Assembly (NCBI RefSeq): GCF_014651535.1
Contig: NZ_BMXB01000009.1
Span: 1 to 64,000 of the forward strand
Length of the DNA stretch: 64,000 nucleotides
Source: Salinimicrobium marinum
GTDB taxonomy: Bacteria > Bacteroidota > Bacteroidia > Flavobacteriales > Flavobacteriaceae
Direction of reading: 5' to 3'
The position numbers were made by a program, and so were the translations under genes. Numbering within the stretch: the stretch's first letter is position 1; every line of letters starts with the position of its first letter. Shown here in pieces: positions 56,806 to 64,000 of this stretch. The notes beneath the pieces were generated by a model. It did not search any database. It saw only the letters and a program-made list of their open reading frames with translations, and was not told where the DNA came from.

Positions 56806-57481
56806 TGTTGAGCATATATTTTTCGACCTTGATCATACCTTGTGGGATTTTGATAAAAATTCCGGAATGGCCTTCAATTCGATCTTCGAAAAAAACAAAA
56901 TAGGAGTAAAGCTAGATCGATTTATGGAAGTTTATTCTCCCATAAATGAGAATTACTGGAAGCTTTATCGGGAAGATAAAGTGACCCAAACAGATCTTCG
57001 TTATGGGAGGCTGAAGGAGAGTTTTGATATGCTCAAGATGAGCGTGAGTGATGAACAAATTGAGATTTTATCTATAGAATATATAGATCATTTGCCCAAC
57101 CACAATATTCTTTTAGAGGGAGCGGTAGATCTTCTGGAATACCTGGCGCCAAAGTACAGGCTGCACATCATCACCAATGGTTTTAAGGATGTACAGCATA
57201 AAAAATTAAAAAATTCTGGAATTGAAACCTTTTTTGATACGGTAACAACCTCTGAGGATGCCGGAGTAAAAAAACCTAATCGGTTAATTTTTGAAAAAGC
57301 CCTTAAAACTGCAGGAGCTTTGGTCTCCAACAGCATCATGATTGGTGATAATTTTGAGGCAGATGTTCTGGGTGCTCAAAAAGTTGGAATGAAAGCGATC
57401 TTATATAATTATTATAAAAGAGAATTTTCTCCCAAATACCTGCAGGTGCTGAAAATGAAAGAAATAGCTGCCTATTTGTAG
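56792..57481 (+). CDS. HAD family hydrolase, YjjG-type nucleotidase
   Basis: HAD phosphatase resembling noncanonical pyrimidine nucleotidases, 229 residues. Motif I FFDLDHTLWDFD (nucleophile Asp), motif II HIITNG, motif III Lys in KKPNRLIFEKAL, and motif IV MIGDNFEADVLGA are all present. It starts 14 nt before the end of the preceding gene, so the two are coupled. Confidence 0.9.
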   Translation: MKLNNVEHIFFDLDHTLWDFDKNSGMAFNSIFEKNKIGVKLDRFMEVYSPINENYWKLYREDKVTQTDLRYGRLKESFDMLKMSVSDEQIEILSIEYIDHLPNHNILLEGAVDLLEYLAPKYRLHIITNGFKDVQHKKLKNSGIETFFDTVTTSEDAGVKKPNRLIFEKALKTAGALVSNSIMIGDNFEADVLGAQKVGMKAILYNYYKREFSPKYLQVLKMKEIAAYL

Positions 57482-57536
57482 CAATAAAAGATTGCCCTAA
57501 TCGTTAGACTACTTAAATTGCCCCCCAATGTCTACA

Positions 57537-58076
57537 ATGAAACTGTTATTCAGGCTTACGTTGCTGTCTATATTTTTCGTCATGACCTCCTGCGTTAAAG
57601 ATTTGGATTTGGATCAGGCGCAGGAAATAGTAATTCCTCCTTCAGTTGCGTTAGATCTCATTTATTTCACTATAGATTCTTCTGACTTTTTTTCTGCCGG
57701 GGCTTCAGGCCCTTTAGTGGCCAGGGATGAAGTGCGGTTGGAATTTCTGGATGATGATTATATAAGGGATGGCTTGATGAGAGCTGATTACAATTTTATT
57801 TTTGAAAATTCCTTCACACAAACCTTTAATGCAAAATTCACCTTTTTATCTGAAAATAATCTGGTAAAGTACCGTGTGAATTTTGTTATACCTGCAGGAA
57901 GTTCGGCCTCCCCGGCTACCATTGATTATACCGAGATAATCAATGTAGACGAGATCAAGGCGATAAGGGAATCTATAAAAATGTTTGTTGAAATTGAGAT
58001 GGTGCCAAATGGAGAAGCTTTTGAAGGAGAGCTGCAATTAAAGTCCAAAGCATTTTACAAGTTTGAATTTAAATAG
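57537..58076 (+). CDS. uncharacterised lipoprotein
   Basis: About 179 residues from the ATG at 57537; the frame also allows 57528. The signal MKLLFRLTLLSIFFVMTSC ends in a lipobox Cys (19). The rest has alternating beta-like segments (FIFENSFTQTFNAKFTFL, YRVNFVIPAGSSA) and no family I recognise. Its stop is directly followed by the ATG of the next gene. With the two downstream genes it forms an envelope operon. Confidence 0.7.
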   Translation: MKLLFRLTLLSIFFVMTSCVKDLDLDQAQEIVIPPSVALDLIYFTIDSSDFFSAGASGPLVARDEVRLEFLDDDYIRDGLMRADYNFIFENSFTQTFNAKFTFLSENNLVKYRVNFVIPAGSSASPATIDYTEIINVDEIKAIRESIKMFVEIEMVPNGEAFEGELQLKSKAFYKFEFK

Positions 58077-59480
58077 ATGGATGTAAGGATCTTCCTTTTA
58101 TTGATTTTTTTGAGTTCCGTTGCTTTTGGGCAAAACAAACAACTGCTGTACAATTTTGAGAGTTTACCTCAAAATTTAATGGCCAATCCCGGTGCAGAAA
58201 CTTCTTTTGACATGCATGTTGGGTTGCCGTTTTTTTCCCAGATTTCTGTTTCGGCTGGTTCTACCGGCATCACGATGTATGATCTTTTCAAAGTAGATGA
58301 TGGAACTATAAATGACAGGATAAGAGAATCTCTTTCAGATTTATCAAACAGAGATTTCTTTACAGTTAATCAACAAATGGAACTTATATTCCTTGGCTGG
58401 AGAGATCAACGGAAGAGGTACTTTTCAGCAGGAATATATCAGGAGCTGGACGCCTTTCTATATTTTCCAAAGGACCTTGCCATTCTTGCCTACGAAGGCA
58501 ACAAATCTCATATGAACAAGTCGTTCAAATTTGCTGATGCGGCTTTTACAGCTGAAGTGGTGAATGTTTTCCACTTCGGATTCACAAATTTTTATTCTGA
58601 AGATCTTAATTACGGAGTGAGGGCAAAGCTTTATTCCGGAATATTTAATGCGCAAAGTATCAATAACCGCGGCGTTTTCAGAACCGTTCCCACACCTGAA
58701 GATAATAATGTTTACCGGCACTTTGTAAATGGACTGGATGCTAATATCTATACTTCGGGATGGGCATCTTTGACCGATGAGGACATGACTGGCATGCAAA
58801 CCATGAACAGCCTTGGGAAAAAAGCATTTTTGGGAGGAAATCTTGGACTGGGGGTTGACCTGGGATTTTCCTATTACTTAAATGATAAGACCAAAATAAC
58901 CGGAAGCATCCTGGATTTAGGATTTATAAATCAAAAAAAGGATGTTGAAAATTACCGTTATTACGGGAATTACTATACAGATGGAATTGAGATTTTATTT
59001 CCGGGTCCGGGGGAGGAGCGGCCCTCATACTGGGATGACTGGGAAGACCACCTGGATGAAAACCTTCAGGATGAAACTTATTATGACTCCTATCTTACCT
59101 GGCGGCCGGTAAAACTCAATGCATCTGTGGATTTTGGTTTTAATGAGGATGCTGAACCCTGTAACTGCCGGAAACCTACCGGAAGGAGAAGGTATTTGCA
59201 GCATCTGGGATTTCAGTGGTTTGCCATACGCAGGCCTAAAGGTTTTGTTCATGCCCTAACGGTTGCATATGATAAAAAGATAAACGATAATATTAGTGGG
59301 AAGGTTTCTTATACGGTAGATTCATTTTCATATTCTAATGTGGGATTGATGGTTTCTACAAGATTAAACAAATTTAATTTTTATCTTGCTGCAGATAACT
59401 TATTGAGTTACCCGAATTTGGCGAATGCAAACAACGTATCCGTTCAATTGGGCTTGCAATTAATATTTAACAGAGAATGA
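58077..59480 (+). CDS. predicted outer-membrane barrel protein (DUF5723-like)
   Basis: 467 residues with a signal ending at AFGQ (about 19). Many short amphipathic strands rich in Phe/Tyr/Gly, a C-terminal strand VSVQLGLQLIFNRE, and LLYNFESLPQNLMANPGAET at the start resemble the DUF5723 family of Bacteroidota. It is adjacent to the lipoprotein gene with no gap and overlaps the next by 4 nt (ATGA). Function unknown. Confidence 0.72.
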   Translation: MDVRIFLLLIFLSSVAFGQNKQLLYNFESLPQNLMANPGAETSFDMHVGLPFFSQISVSAGSTGITMYDLFKVDDGTINDRIRESLSDLSNRDFFTVNQQMELIFLGWRDQRKRYFSAGIYQELDAFLYFPKDLAILAYEGNKSHMNKSFKFADAAFTAEVVNVFHFGFTNFYSEDLNYGVRAKLYSGIFNAQSINNRGVFRTVPTPEDNNVYRHFVNGLDANIYTSGWASLTDEDMTGMQTMNSLGKKAFLGGNLGLGVDLGFSYYLNDKTKITGSILDLGFINQKKDVENYRYYGNYYTDGIEILFPGPGEERPSYWDDWEDHLDENLQDETYYDSYLTWRPVKLNASVDFGFNEDAEPCNCRKPTGRRRYLQHLGFQWFAIRRPKGFVHALTVAYDKKINDNISGKVSYTVDSFSYSNVGLMVSTRLNKFNFYLAADNLLSYPNLANANNVSVQLGLQLIFNRE

Positions 59481-60262
59481 AAAAAGTATTTTTAATATTG
59501 TTTTTAAGTCAGATGGCCGTGAGCCAGGCACAGGAAATGACCTATAAATACGTGAAGGTTCCTGAAAAGTTTGAATTCCTTAAGGAAGAGAATAAATTCC
59601 AGGTAAATGCACTTACTGCTTTTCTTTTTGAAAAATATGGCTTTGAGGCAATTTACAAAGAAAAGACGCCTGCAGGAGTAGACCCCTGTGAGATTTTACA
59701 TGCCAATGTAGAAAATAAATCCGGACTTTTCAGAACGAAATTGCAGGTAAACCTTGAGGATTGCAATCAGCGGGTGGTATTCACTTCGGAAGAAGGCATG
59801 AGCAGGGAAAAAGACTATAAAACTTCCTATCATGAAGCTCTTCGGGAAGCATTTCAATCTTTGGAGAATTTTACTGCTGAAATGCCCGGGCATGCCCAAA
59901 ACATATCTGAATCTTCTGTAACTGAGGAGTCTTCAGTTCAAATTAAGGACACTTCGGGTGAGGAGCCGCAACAAGTAGGGATTACCATTACTTCTAAAGA
60001 GCTTTCCAGAGATAAAACTTTGAGAAATGGAGGGCAGGTATATCAACTTAAGCAGGATTCTTCAGGATACTCCTTGTTTAGAGAAGGAGAGGAAGAAAAG
60101 TTTGGTAGCCTTATAAAATCCGGAAGTGGCTCAAATTATATTTACAGTTCCAAAAACCTTCAGGGGAGTGCATTTTTCGATGCTGCAGGAAACCTGATCG
60201 TTGAATATGTAGATGTCAATACCGGCCAACTCGTTTCAGTTAATTATGAACTTCAGGATTAA
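59477..60262 (+). CDS. uncharacterised exported protein
   Basis: 261 residues with a signal peptide ending SQAQ (about 19). A first domain (about 20-130) contains CEILHANVENKSGLFRTKLQ and DCNQRVVFTSEEG with two cysteines; a Ser/Glu-rich linker (about 140-160) precedes a second part with GYSLFREGEEEKFG and NYIYSSKNLQGSAFFD. No family recognised. Last gene of the three-gene operon; its stop overlaps the rarA stop by 4 nt, tail to tail. Confidence 0.7.
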   Translation: MKKVFLILFLSQMAVSQAQEMTYKYVKVPEKFEFLKEENKFQVNALTAFLFEKYGFEAIYKEKTPAGVDPCEILHANVENKSGLFRTKLQVNLEDCNQRVVFTSEEGMSREKDYKTSYHEALREAFQSLENFTAEMPGHAQNISESSVTEESSVQIKDTSGEEPQQVGITITSKELSRDKTLRNGGQVYQLKQDSSGYSLFREGEEEKFGSLIKSGSGSNYIYSSKNLQGSAFFDAAGNLIVEYVDVNTGQLVSVNYELQD

Positions 60263-61536
60263 TAATTGTATTTAGTTTTCCACCGTTTTTTTAGGAACTC
60301 CCTCTGAGCCTGTTCCCGCTGATTGTTTCCGGGTTCATACAAGGTGGTATTGGAGATCTCCTCCGGAAGAAATTCTGCTTCCGAAAAATTTCCTTCATAA
60401 TTGTGGGCGTATTTGTAATTATCACCGTACCCAAGATCCTTCATTAGCTTGGTAGGAGCATTTCTTATGGCTAAAGGCACTGGCAGGTTGCCTGTTTTCT
60501 TTACCAGTTGTTGTGCCGTATTGATCGCTTTATAGGAAGCATTACTTTTTGGAGAAGTAGCAAGATACGTGGTGCACTGACTCAGAATAATACGGGATTC
60601 GGGATGCCCAATAGTGGAAACAGCCTGGAATGTGTTGTTAGCCATGATCAAAGCAGTAGGATTAGCATTTCCAATGTCTTCACTCGCTAAAATGAGAAGT
60701 CGCCTGGCAATGAATTTTACATCTTCTCCTCCTTCTATCATTCTTGCGAGCCAGTAAACAGCGGCATTGGGGTCGCTTCCCCTAATAGATTTTATAAATG
60801 CGGAAATGATGTCATAGTGTTGTTCTCCCGTTTTGTCATACAGTACGGTGTTTTGCTGCACCTTGTCCAGCACCATCTTATTGGTGATCTTCACCTCTTT
60901 ATTTTCTTCTGAAGTTACCAGAAGTTCAAAAATATTCAGAAGCTTGCGGGCATCACCGCCACTAAGCCTGAGTAAAGCTTCGGTTTCGACAAGTTCTACC
61001 TGCTTTTCGGCCATTATTTTGTCTTCCCGCATAGCTCGTTTTAACAATGCTACAAGATCTTCTTTTGAAAACGGATTCAAAACGTATACCTGACAGCGGG
61101 ACAGCAATGCCGGAATGACTTCAAAACTCGGATTTTCTGTTGTGGCGCCCATCAGGGTTACCCAGCCTTTCTCTACCGCACCCAACAATGAATCCTGCTG
61201 AGATTTGCTGAACCTGTGGATCTCATCAATGAACAGAATAGGATTTTTTGTGGTAAATAATCCGTCGCTTTTTTTGGCTTTTTCAATAACTTCCCGAACA
61301 TCTTTCACTCCGCTGCTAATGGCGCTGAGGGTGAAAAAAGGCCTCCCCGATTCATTGGCGATAATATTGGCCAGCGTCGTTTTTCCTACGCCGGGAGGGC
61401 CCCAGAAGATCATGCTGGGTACTATGCCCTGTTTGATTTGTCCGCGAAGTGCTCCGGTTTCACCAATAAGATGCTGCTGACTCAAATAGTCATCGAGTTT
61501 TTGAGGTCTTAACCTTTCTGCCAATGGTTTGTTCAT
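60259..61536 (-). CDS. rarA: replication-associated recombination protein A (AAA ATPase)
   Basis: RarA/MgsA clamp-loader-like ATPase acting at stalled replication forks. It has 425 residues. Walker [16 protein letters not shown], Walker [10 protein letters not shown], sensor [11 protein letters not shown] with the arginine finger region LLSRCQVY, and the C-terminal tetramerisation block [29 protein letters not shown] ends 4 nt before the ATG on the minus strand, hinting at a leaderless transcript. Confidence 0.94.
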   Translation of the reverse strand: MNKPLAERLRPQKLDDYLSQQHLIGETGALRGQIKQGIVPSMIFWGPPGVGKTTLANIIANESGRPFFTLSAISSGVKDVREVIEKAKKSDGLFTTKNPILFIDEIHRFSKSQQDSLLGAVEKGWVTLMGATTENPSFEVIPALLSRCQVYVLNPFSKEDLVALLKRAMREDKIMAEKQVELVETEALLRLSGGDARKLLNIFELLVTSEENKEVKITNKMVLDKVQQNTVLYDKTGEQHYDIISAFIKSIRGSDPNAAVYWLARMIEGGEDVKFIARRLLILASEDIGNANPTALIMANNTFQAVSTIGHPESRIILSQCTTYLATSPKSNASYKAINTAQQLVKKTGNLPVPLAIRNAPTKLMKDLGYGDNYKYAHNYEGNFSEAEFLPEEISNTTLYEPGNNQREQAQREFLKKRWKTKYNY

Positions 61537-61717
61537 GCTGTAAAAATACTAATTATAAGATTCAGGAAAAAAGGATGGAGCAGCTGGTATTAAAAATAGG
61601 ATTATTTCCGGGTTAACTTTTTTCCTTTTCAGACAGGTGGAGGTGAAAATGACAAAGTAGCAGGAAGAAGTACTTTGGTTGTTTTTTTGTATTATTAGTA
61701 GACGCAAATAAGCTGAT

Positions 61718-62446
61718 TTGAAACAAAAAGAGCCATTCGTTTTTACCCCGGGAGTTGTGGGGTATCCTATAGCATTCGTGCTGGCTATCTGGATCGTTTT
61801 CTGGATGGAAATACGTTTTGGTTTTGATTTTACCCGATTCGGGGTTTATCCACAAACCCTGAAAGGTTTAAGGGGAATTATTTTCTCCCCATTTATACAC
61901 AGCAACATAAAACATCTTTTTAATAATACCATTCCGCTTTTTGTGCTAACTCTCTCCCTTTTCTATTTCTACAGAAATTTAAGCTGGAAGATCTTAGTTT
62001 ACGGTTTGCTCATCTCGGGGTTGTTAACCTGGCTCATTGGAAGGCCTGCCTACCACATTGGTGGCAGCGGAATTATATATTTACTGGCAGGATTTTTGTT
62101 TTTTAAGGGGATATTTTCAAAACATTACAGGCTCGTTGCCTTGTCATTGATCGTGGTCTTTTTGTACGGCGGCTTGTTGTGGTACGTTACTCCTGTAGAT
62201 CCAAAGATTTCCTGGGAGGGTCACCTTTCTGGCCTTGTTACGGGCTTTATATTCTCCCTCATTTATCGAAAGAATATTGCCACTCCACCAAAATACGAGT
62301 GGGAAAAAGAAACCTATAAAGAGGAAGACGACCCCTTTATGAAGCATTTTGATAAAGATGGAAATTTTATAGAAAATCCAGATGGGGAGGAGACAGAATA
62401 TATCTATCACTATAAAAGTGCAAATACAGAGATGGAAGAAGAATAG
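61718..62446 (+). CDS. rhomboid family intramembrane serine protease
   Basis: 242 residues with six hydrophobic segments. The catalytic Ser is in HIGGSGIIYLL and the His in SWEGHLSGLVTG; FSPFIHSNIKHLFNNTIPL is the conserved HxxxxHxxxN region. The start is TTG at 61718, because the next ATG would delete the first helix. The C-terminal 60 residues are soluble, acidic and of unknown role. It is a single gene between divergent rarA and convergent rlmB. Confidence 0.9.
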   Translation: MKQKEPFVFTPGVVGYPIAFVLAIWIVFWMEIRFGFDFTRFGVYPQTLKGLRGIIFSPFIHSNIKHLFNNTIPLFVLTLSLFYFYRNLSWKILVYGLLISGLLTWLIGRPAYHIGGSGIIYLLAGFLFFKGIFSKHYRLVALSLIVVFLYGGLLWYVTPVDPKISWEGHLSGLVTGFIFSLIYRKNIATPPKYEWEKETYKEEDDPFMKHFDKDGNFIENPDGEETEYIYHYKSANTEMEEE

Positions 62447-62547
62447 ATCTCATTCATTGGATTACGTAAGGACGCACAATTAATATGTATCCACTTAGAT
62501 TTGAAAATTATTACGCGTCTCCACAACTCATTTCCCCAGGCACCGCT

Positions 62548-63282
62548 CTACAACCGCTGCCTTACCACTTCATAAAGAAAAGCTCCGCAGGCTACTGAAA
62601 CATTCAGAGAACCAATAGTTCCTTTCATGGGTAATTTTGCTTTTTCATCAACAATTTTTAATACCGAAGAAGAAATTCCTTTTCCTTCATTGCCCATTAC
62701 AAGAGCTACGGGCTGGGAAAAATCTTTATCATACAGGAGATCATCAGTTTTTTCGGTAGCTGCGATGACTTTGATACCTGAAGATTGCATGTAATAAATA
62801 GCATCTTTAATATGGTCTACTTTGCAAATGGGAACCTTAAAAATAGCACCCGCAGAAGTTTTTACCGTATCGGCAGTGACAGGCGCACCTCCCTTTTTCT
62901 GAATAATGATCCCGTCCACTCCACTACATTCCGCAGTTCTTATAATGGCTCCAAAATTCCTCACGTCATCGAGCTGGTCGAGTAAAAGGAAAAGAGGTGT
63001 AGATTCTTTTTCTGAAACAGAAGAAACAAGATCCTCCAGCGCAACAAATTTAATAGGAGAGATCGTCGCAACGATTCCCTGGTGATTTCCCTTTACTAGT
63101 CTGTTTAATTTTTCAATGGGTACATAAGAAACATTGTATTCCCGTGAGGACATGTGCTGTTGCAATTCCTGGTATAAATGCCCTGAGAGACCTTTTTGAA
63201 TAAAAATCTTATCAATGGTCTTATCGGTTTGAATAGCCTCTATGACCGCCCTTAAGCCAAATATTTTTGTAGTTTCTTCCAT
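62548..63282 (-). CDS. rlmB: 23S rRNA 2'-O-methyltransferase, TrmH/RlmB type
   Basis: SPOUT-class methyltransferase, 244 residues, most like RlmB (G2251 of 23S rRNA in Escherichia coli). The N-terminal substrate domain (FGLRAVIEAIQ) is followed by the knot motifs LDQLDDVRNFGAIIRTAE (motif 1), VALVMGNEGKGIS (motif 2) and KLPMKGTIGSLNVSVACG (motif 3). A TATATTTG box ends 5 nt before the ATG. Confidence 0.93.
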   Translation of the reverse strand: MEETTKIFGLRAVIEAIQTDKTIDKIFIQKGLSGHLYQELQQHMSSREYNVSYVPIEKLNRLVKGNHQGIVATISPIKFVALEDLVSSVSEKESTPLFLLLDQLDDVRNFGAIIRTAECSGVDGIIIQKKGGAPVTADTVKTSAGAIFKVPICKVDHIKDAIYYMQSSGIKVIAATEKTDDLLYDKDFSQPVALVMGNEGKGISSSVLKIVDEKAKLPMKGTIGSLNVSVACGAFLYEVVRQRL

Positions 63283-63287
63283 AGGTG

Positions 63288-63318
63288 CAAATATAGATAT
63301 ATTTAGAAGCTATTGAAA
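63288..63318 (-). promoter_or_regulatory. promoter of rlmB, leaderless arrangement
   Basis: Minus-strand TTTC (plus 63315-63318), 19-nt spacer, TATATTTG (plus 63288-63295), then only 5 nt to the ATG at 63282. Transcription from the usual distance would begin at or near the A of ATG. Confidence 0.65.
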
Positions 63319-63329
63319 GGTGTTTAAAA

Positions 63330-64000
63330 TTACTTCAGTTCATCTTCCACTGTAATTGTTCTTTTTACCGTAACAGGTTTCCCGTCTTCTGTAAATCCCT
63401 GTAATTCGATCTCAAAAACTCCACTGATGTCTGAGGTGTAAAATTCCAGAACGGTTTCTTCCTTATTAAAGTTTACATCAGGTTTCCAGAGTAATTGGGT
63501 TCTGAAATCGGGGATTCTGGCAGTGGTTTCATTGCTGTCACCGTAGGTTTGATGAAAATAGTTTTTCTGAGGCTCTGCTAATTTGATGTTTACAGTAGTG
63601 GCAGCTTCATCGGGATTTGTTCTCCAGAAATCACCTTCAATAGTTTTTACATCGATCACTCCTGCAAAAATGTGTGACCCTAGAAACACATTGTCTTTCA
63701 AGATTCCGATGCTCTTTACTCTTTTTGCAGGATAATCAATAAATCTGCTGTGATCCTGCACCATGATCCCGTCTACGAGCAGCAAAGTTGGCAGGTTGTA
63801 GTTGGTGGCTCCTTCGGGTTGTCTCACGACAATAATCCTGTTTCCTTCTTTATCTCTGGAAAGATATGAATACATGATGATCTCAACAAAGGTTTCTTTA
63901 ATAGTAGCAAACCTGGTGTAAGCATCGAGATCATAGAGTGTGGGAGATTTTTGATAAAATGGCTCGATTTCCTGCTGTTGTTTAAGCGTATCAGGTTTCA
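63330..64000 (-). CDS. C-terminal part of a large protein with a TonB-plug-like segment (partial)
   Basis: The frame is open from the right edge to the stop at 63330 (223 residues seen), so the gene is cut by the window. An internal ATG at 63875 is not the likely start, since in-frame codons continue upstream (YDLDAYTRFATIKETF). LPTLLLVDGIMVQDHS and KVIDVKTIEG-like strands resemble the plug domain that closes some large Bacteroidota surface proteins. The last about 70 residues look like beta-sandwich (LEFYTSDISGVFEIELQG). Function unknown. Confidence 0.7.
   Translation of the reverse strand, partial: KPDTLKQQQEIEPFYQKSPTLYDLDAYTRFATIKETFVEIIMYSYLSRDKEGNRIIVVRQPEGATNYNLPTLLLVDGIMVQDHSRFIDYPAKRVKSIGILKDNVFLGSHIFAGVIDVKTIEGDFWRTNPDEAATTVNIKLAEPQKNYFHQTYGDSNETTARIPDFRTQLLWKPDVNFNKEETVLEFYTSDISGVFEIELQGFTEDGKPVTVKRTITVEDELK

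Overview
The window reads as ordinary chromosome of a marine-type member of the Flavobacteriaceae (Bacteroidota). The evidence is seen in the sequence: AT-rich intergenic DNA, repeated matches to the Bacteroidota promoter box TAnnTTTG, gliding/type IX secretion (T9SS) genes (gldJ, porV, a porP/sprF-like gene, a giant protein with a type B sorting domain), a PafA-type alkaline phosphatase, and E1-alpha next to E2 of pyruvate dehydrogenase. A Gramella/Salegentibacter/Zunongwangia-like genus is my inference only. No insertion sequence, prophage, integron, CRISPR array or plasmid gene is visible.

Layout. 0-8 kb: the 3' end of a 5S rRNA (so an rRNA operon lies to the left), then gltD/gltB and an acyl-CoA dehydrogenase on the minus strand. 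7.7-13.3 kb (+): anmK, an amino-acid dehydrogenase, exbB-exbD-tonB-like and folC. 13.4-13.8 kb: three tRNA-Val genes, two of them in a duplicated cassette with its own terminator. 13.8-18.5 kb: murF and gldJ (-) divergent from porV (+). The porU sortase gene that I recall between gldJ and porV in Flavobacterium johnsoniae is absent. 18.6-21.8 kb: cdd, pdhA, pdhC. 21.9-26.7 kb: a tight plus-strand run of M28 peptidase, SDR, SprT-like, mannose-1-phosphate guanylyltransferase and DUF389 protein. 26.7-40.3 kb: mlaF/mlaE, pafA, a GT2, marC, a methyltransferase/KASIII pair, gcvP, a UbiA-like membrane protein, an ECF sigma factor with a small HC2-type partner, and an M3 peptidase. 40.4-45.0 kb: purE/purK divergent from an HPRT-adenylate kinase fusion, obg and a DUF4136 lipoprotein.

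45.4-53.0 kb (-) is the most distinctive locus: a 1674-residue T9SS type B cargo built of about 85-residue modules with recent 513-bp duplications, followed by a PorP/SprF-like barrel and a PorE-like TPR/beta-propeller/OmpA protein. Together they look like a cargo, its outer-membrane partner and a peptidoglycan anchor. 53.4-64.0 kb: mpl, radC, a deacetylase-fold protein that seems to have lost its catalytic motifs, a YjjG-like phosphatase, an unrecognised three-gene envelope operon, rarA, a rhomboid protease, rlmB, and the 3' part of a large protein with a TonB-plug-like segment that runs off the right edge.

Themes: nitrogen assimilation (gltBD, dehydrogenase), peptidoglycan synthesis and recycling (murF, mpl, anmK), T9SS/gliding surface biology, and purine salvage and synthesis. 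Several genes have the promoter box only 4-5 nt before the start codon, which suggests leaderless mRNAs.
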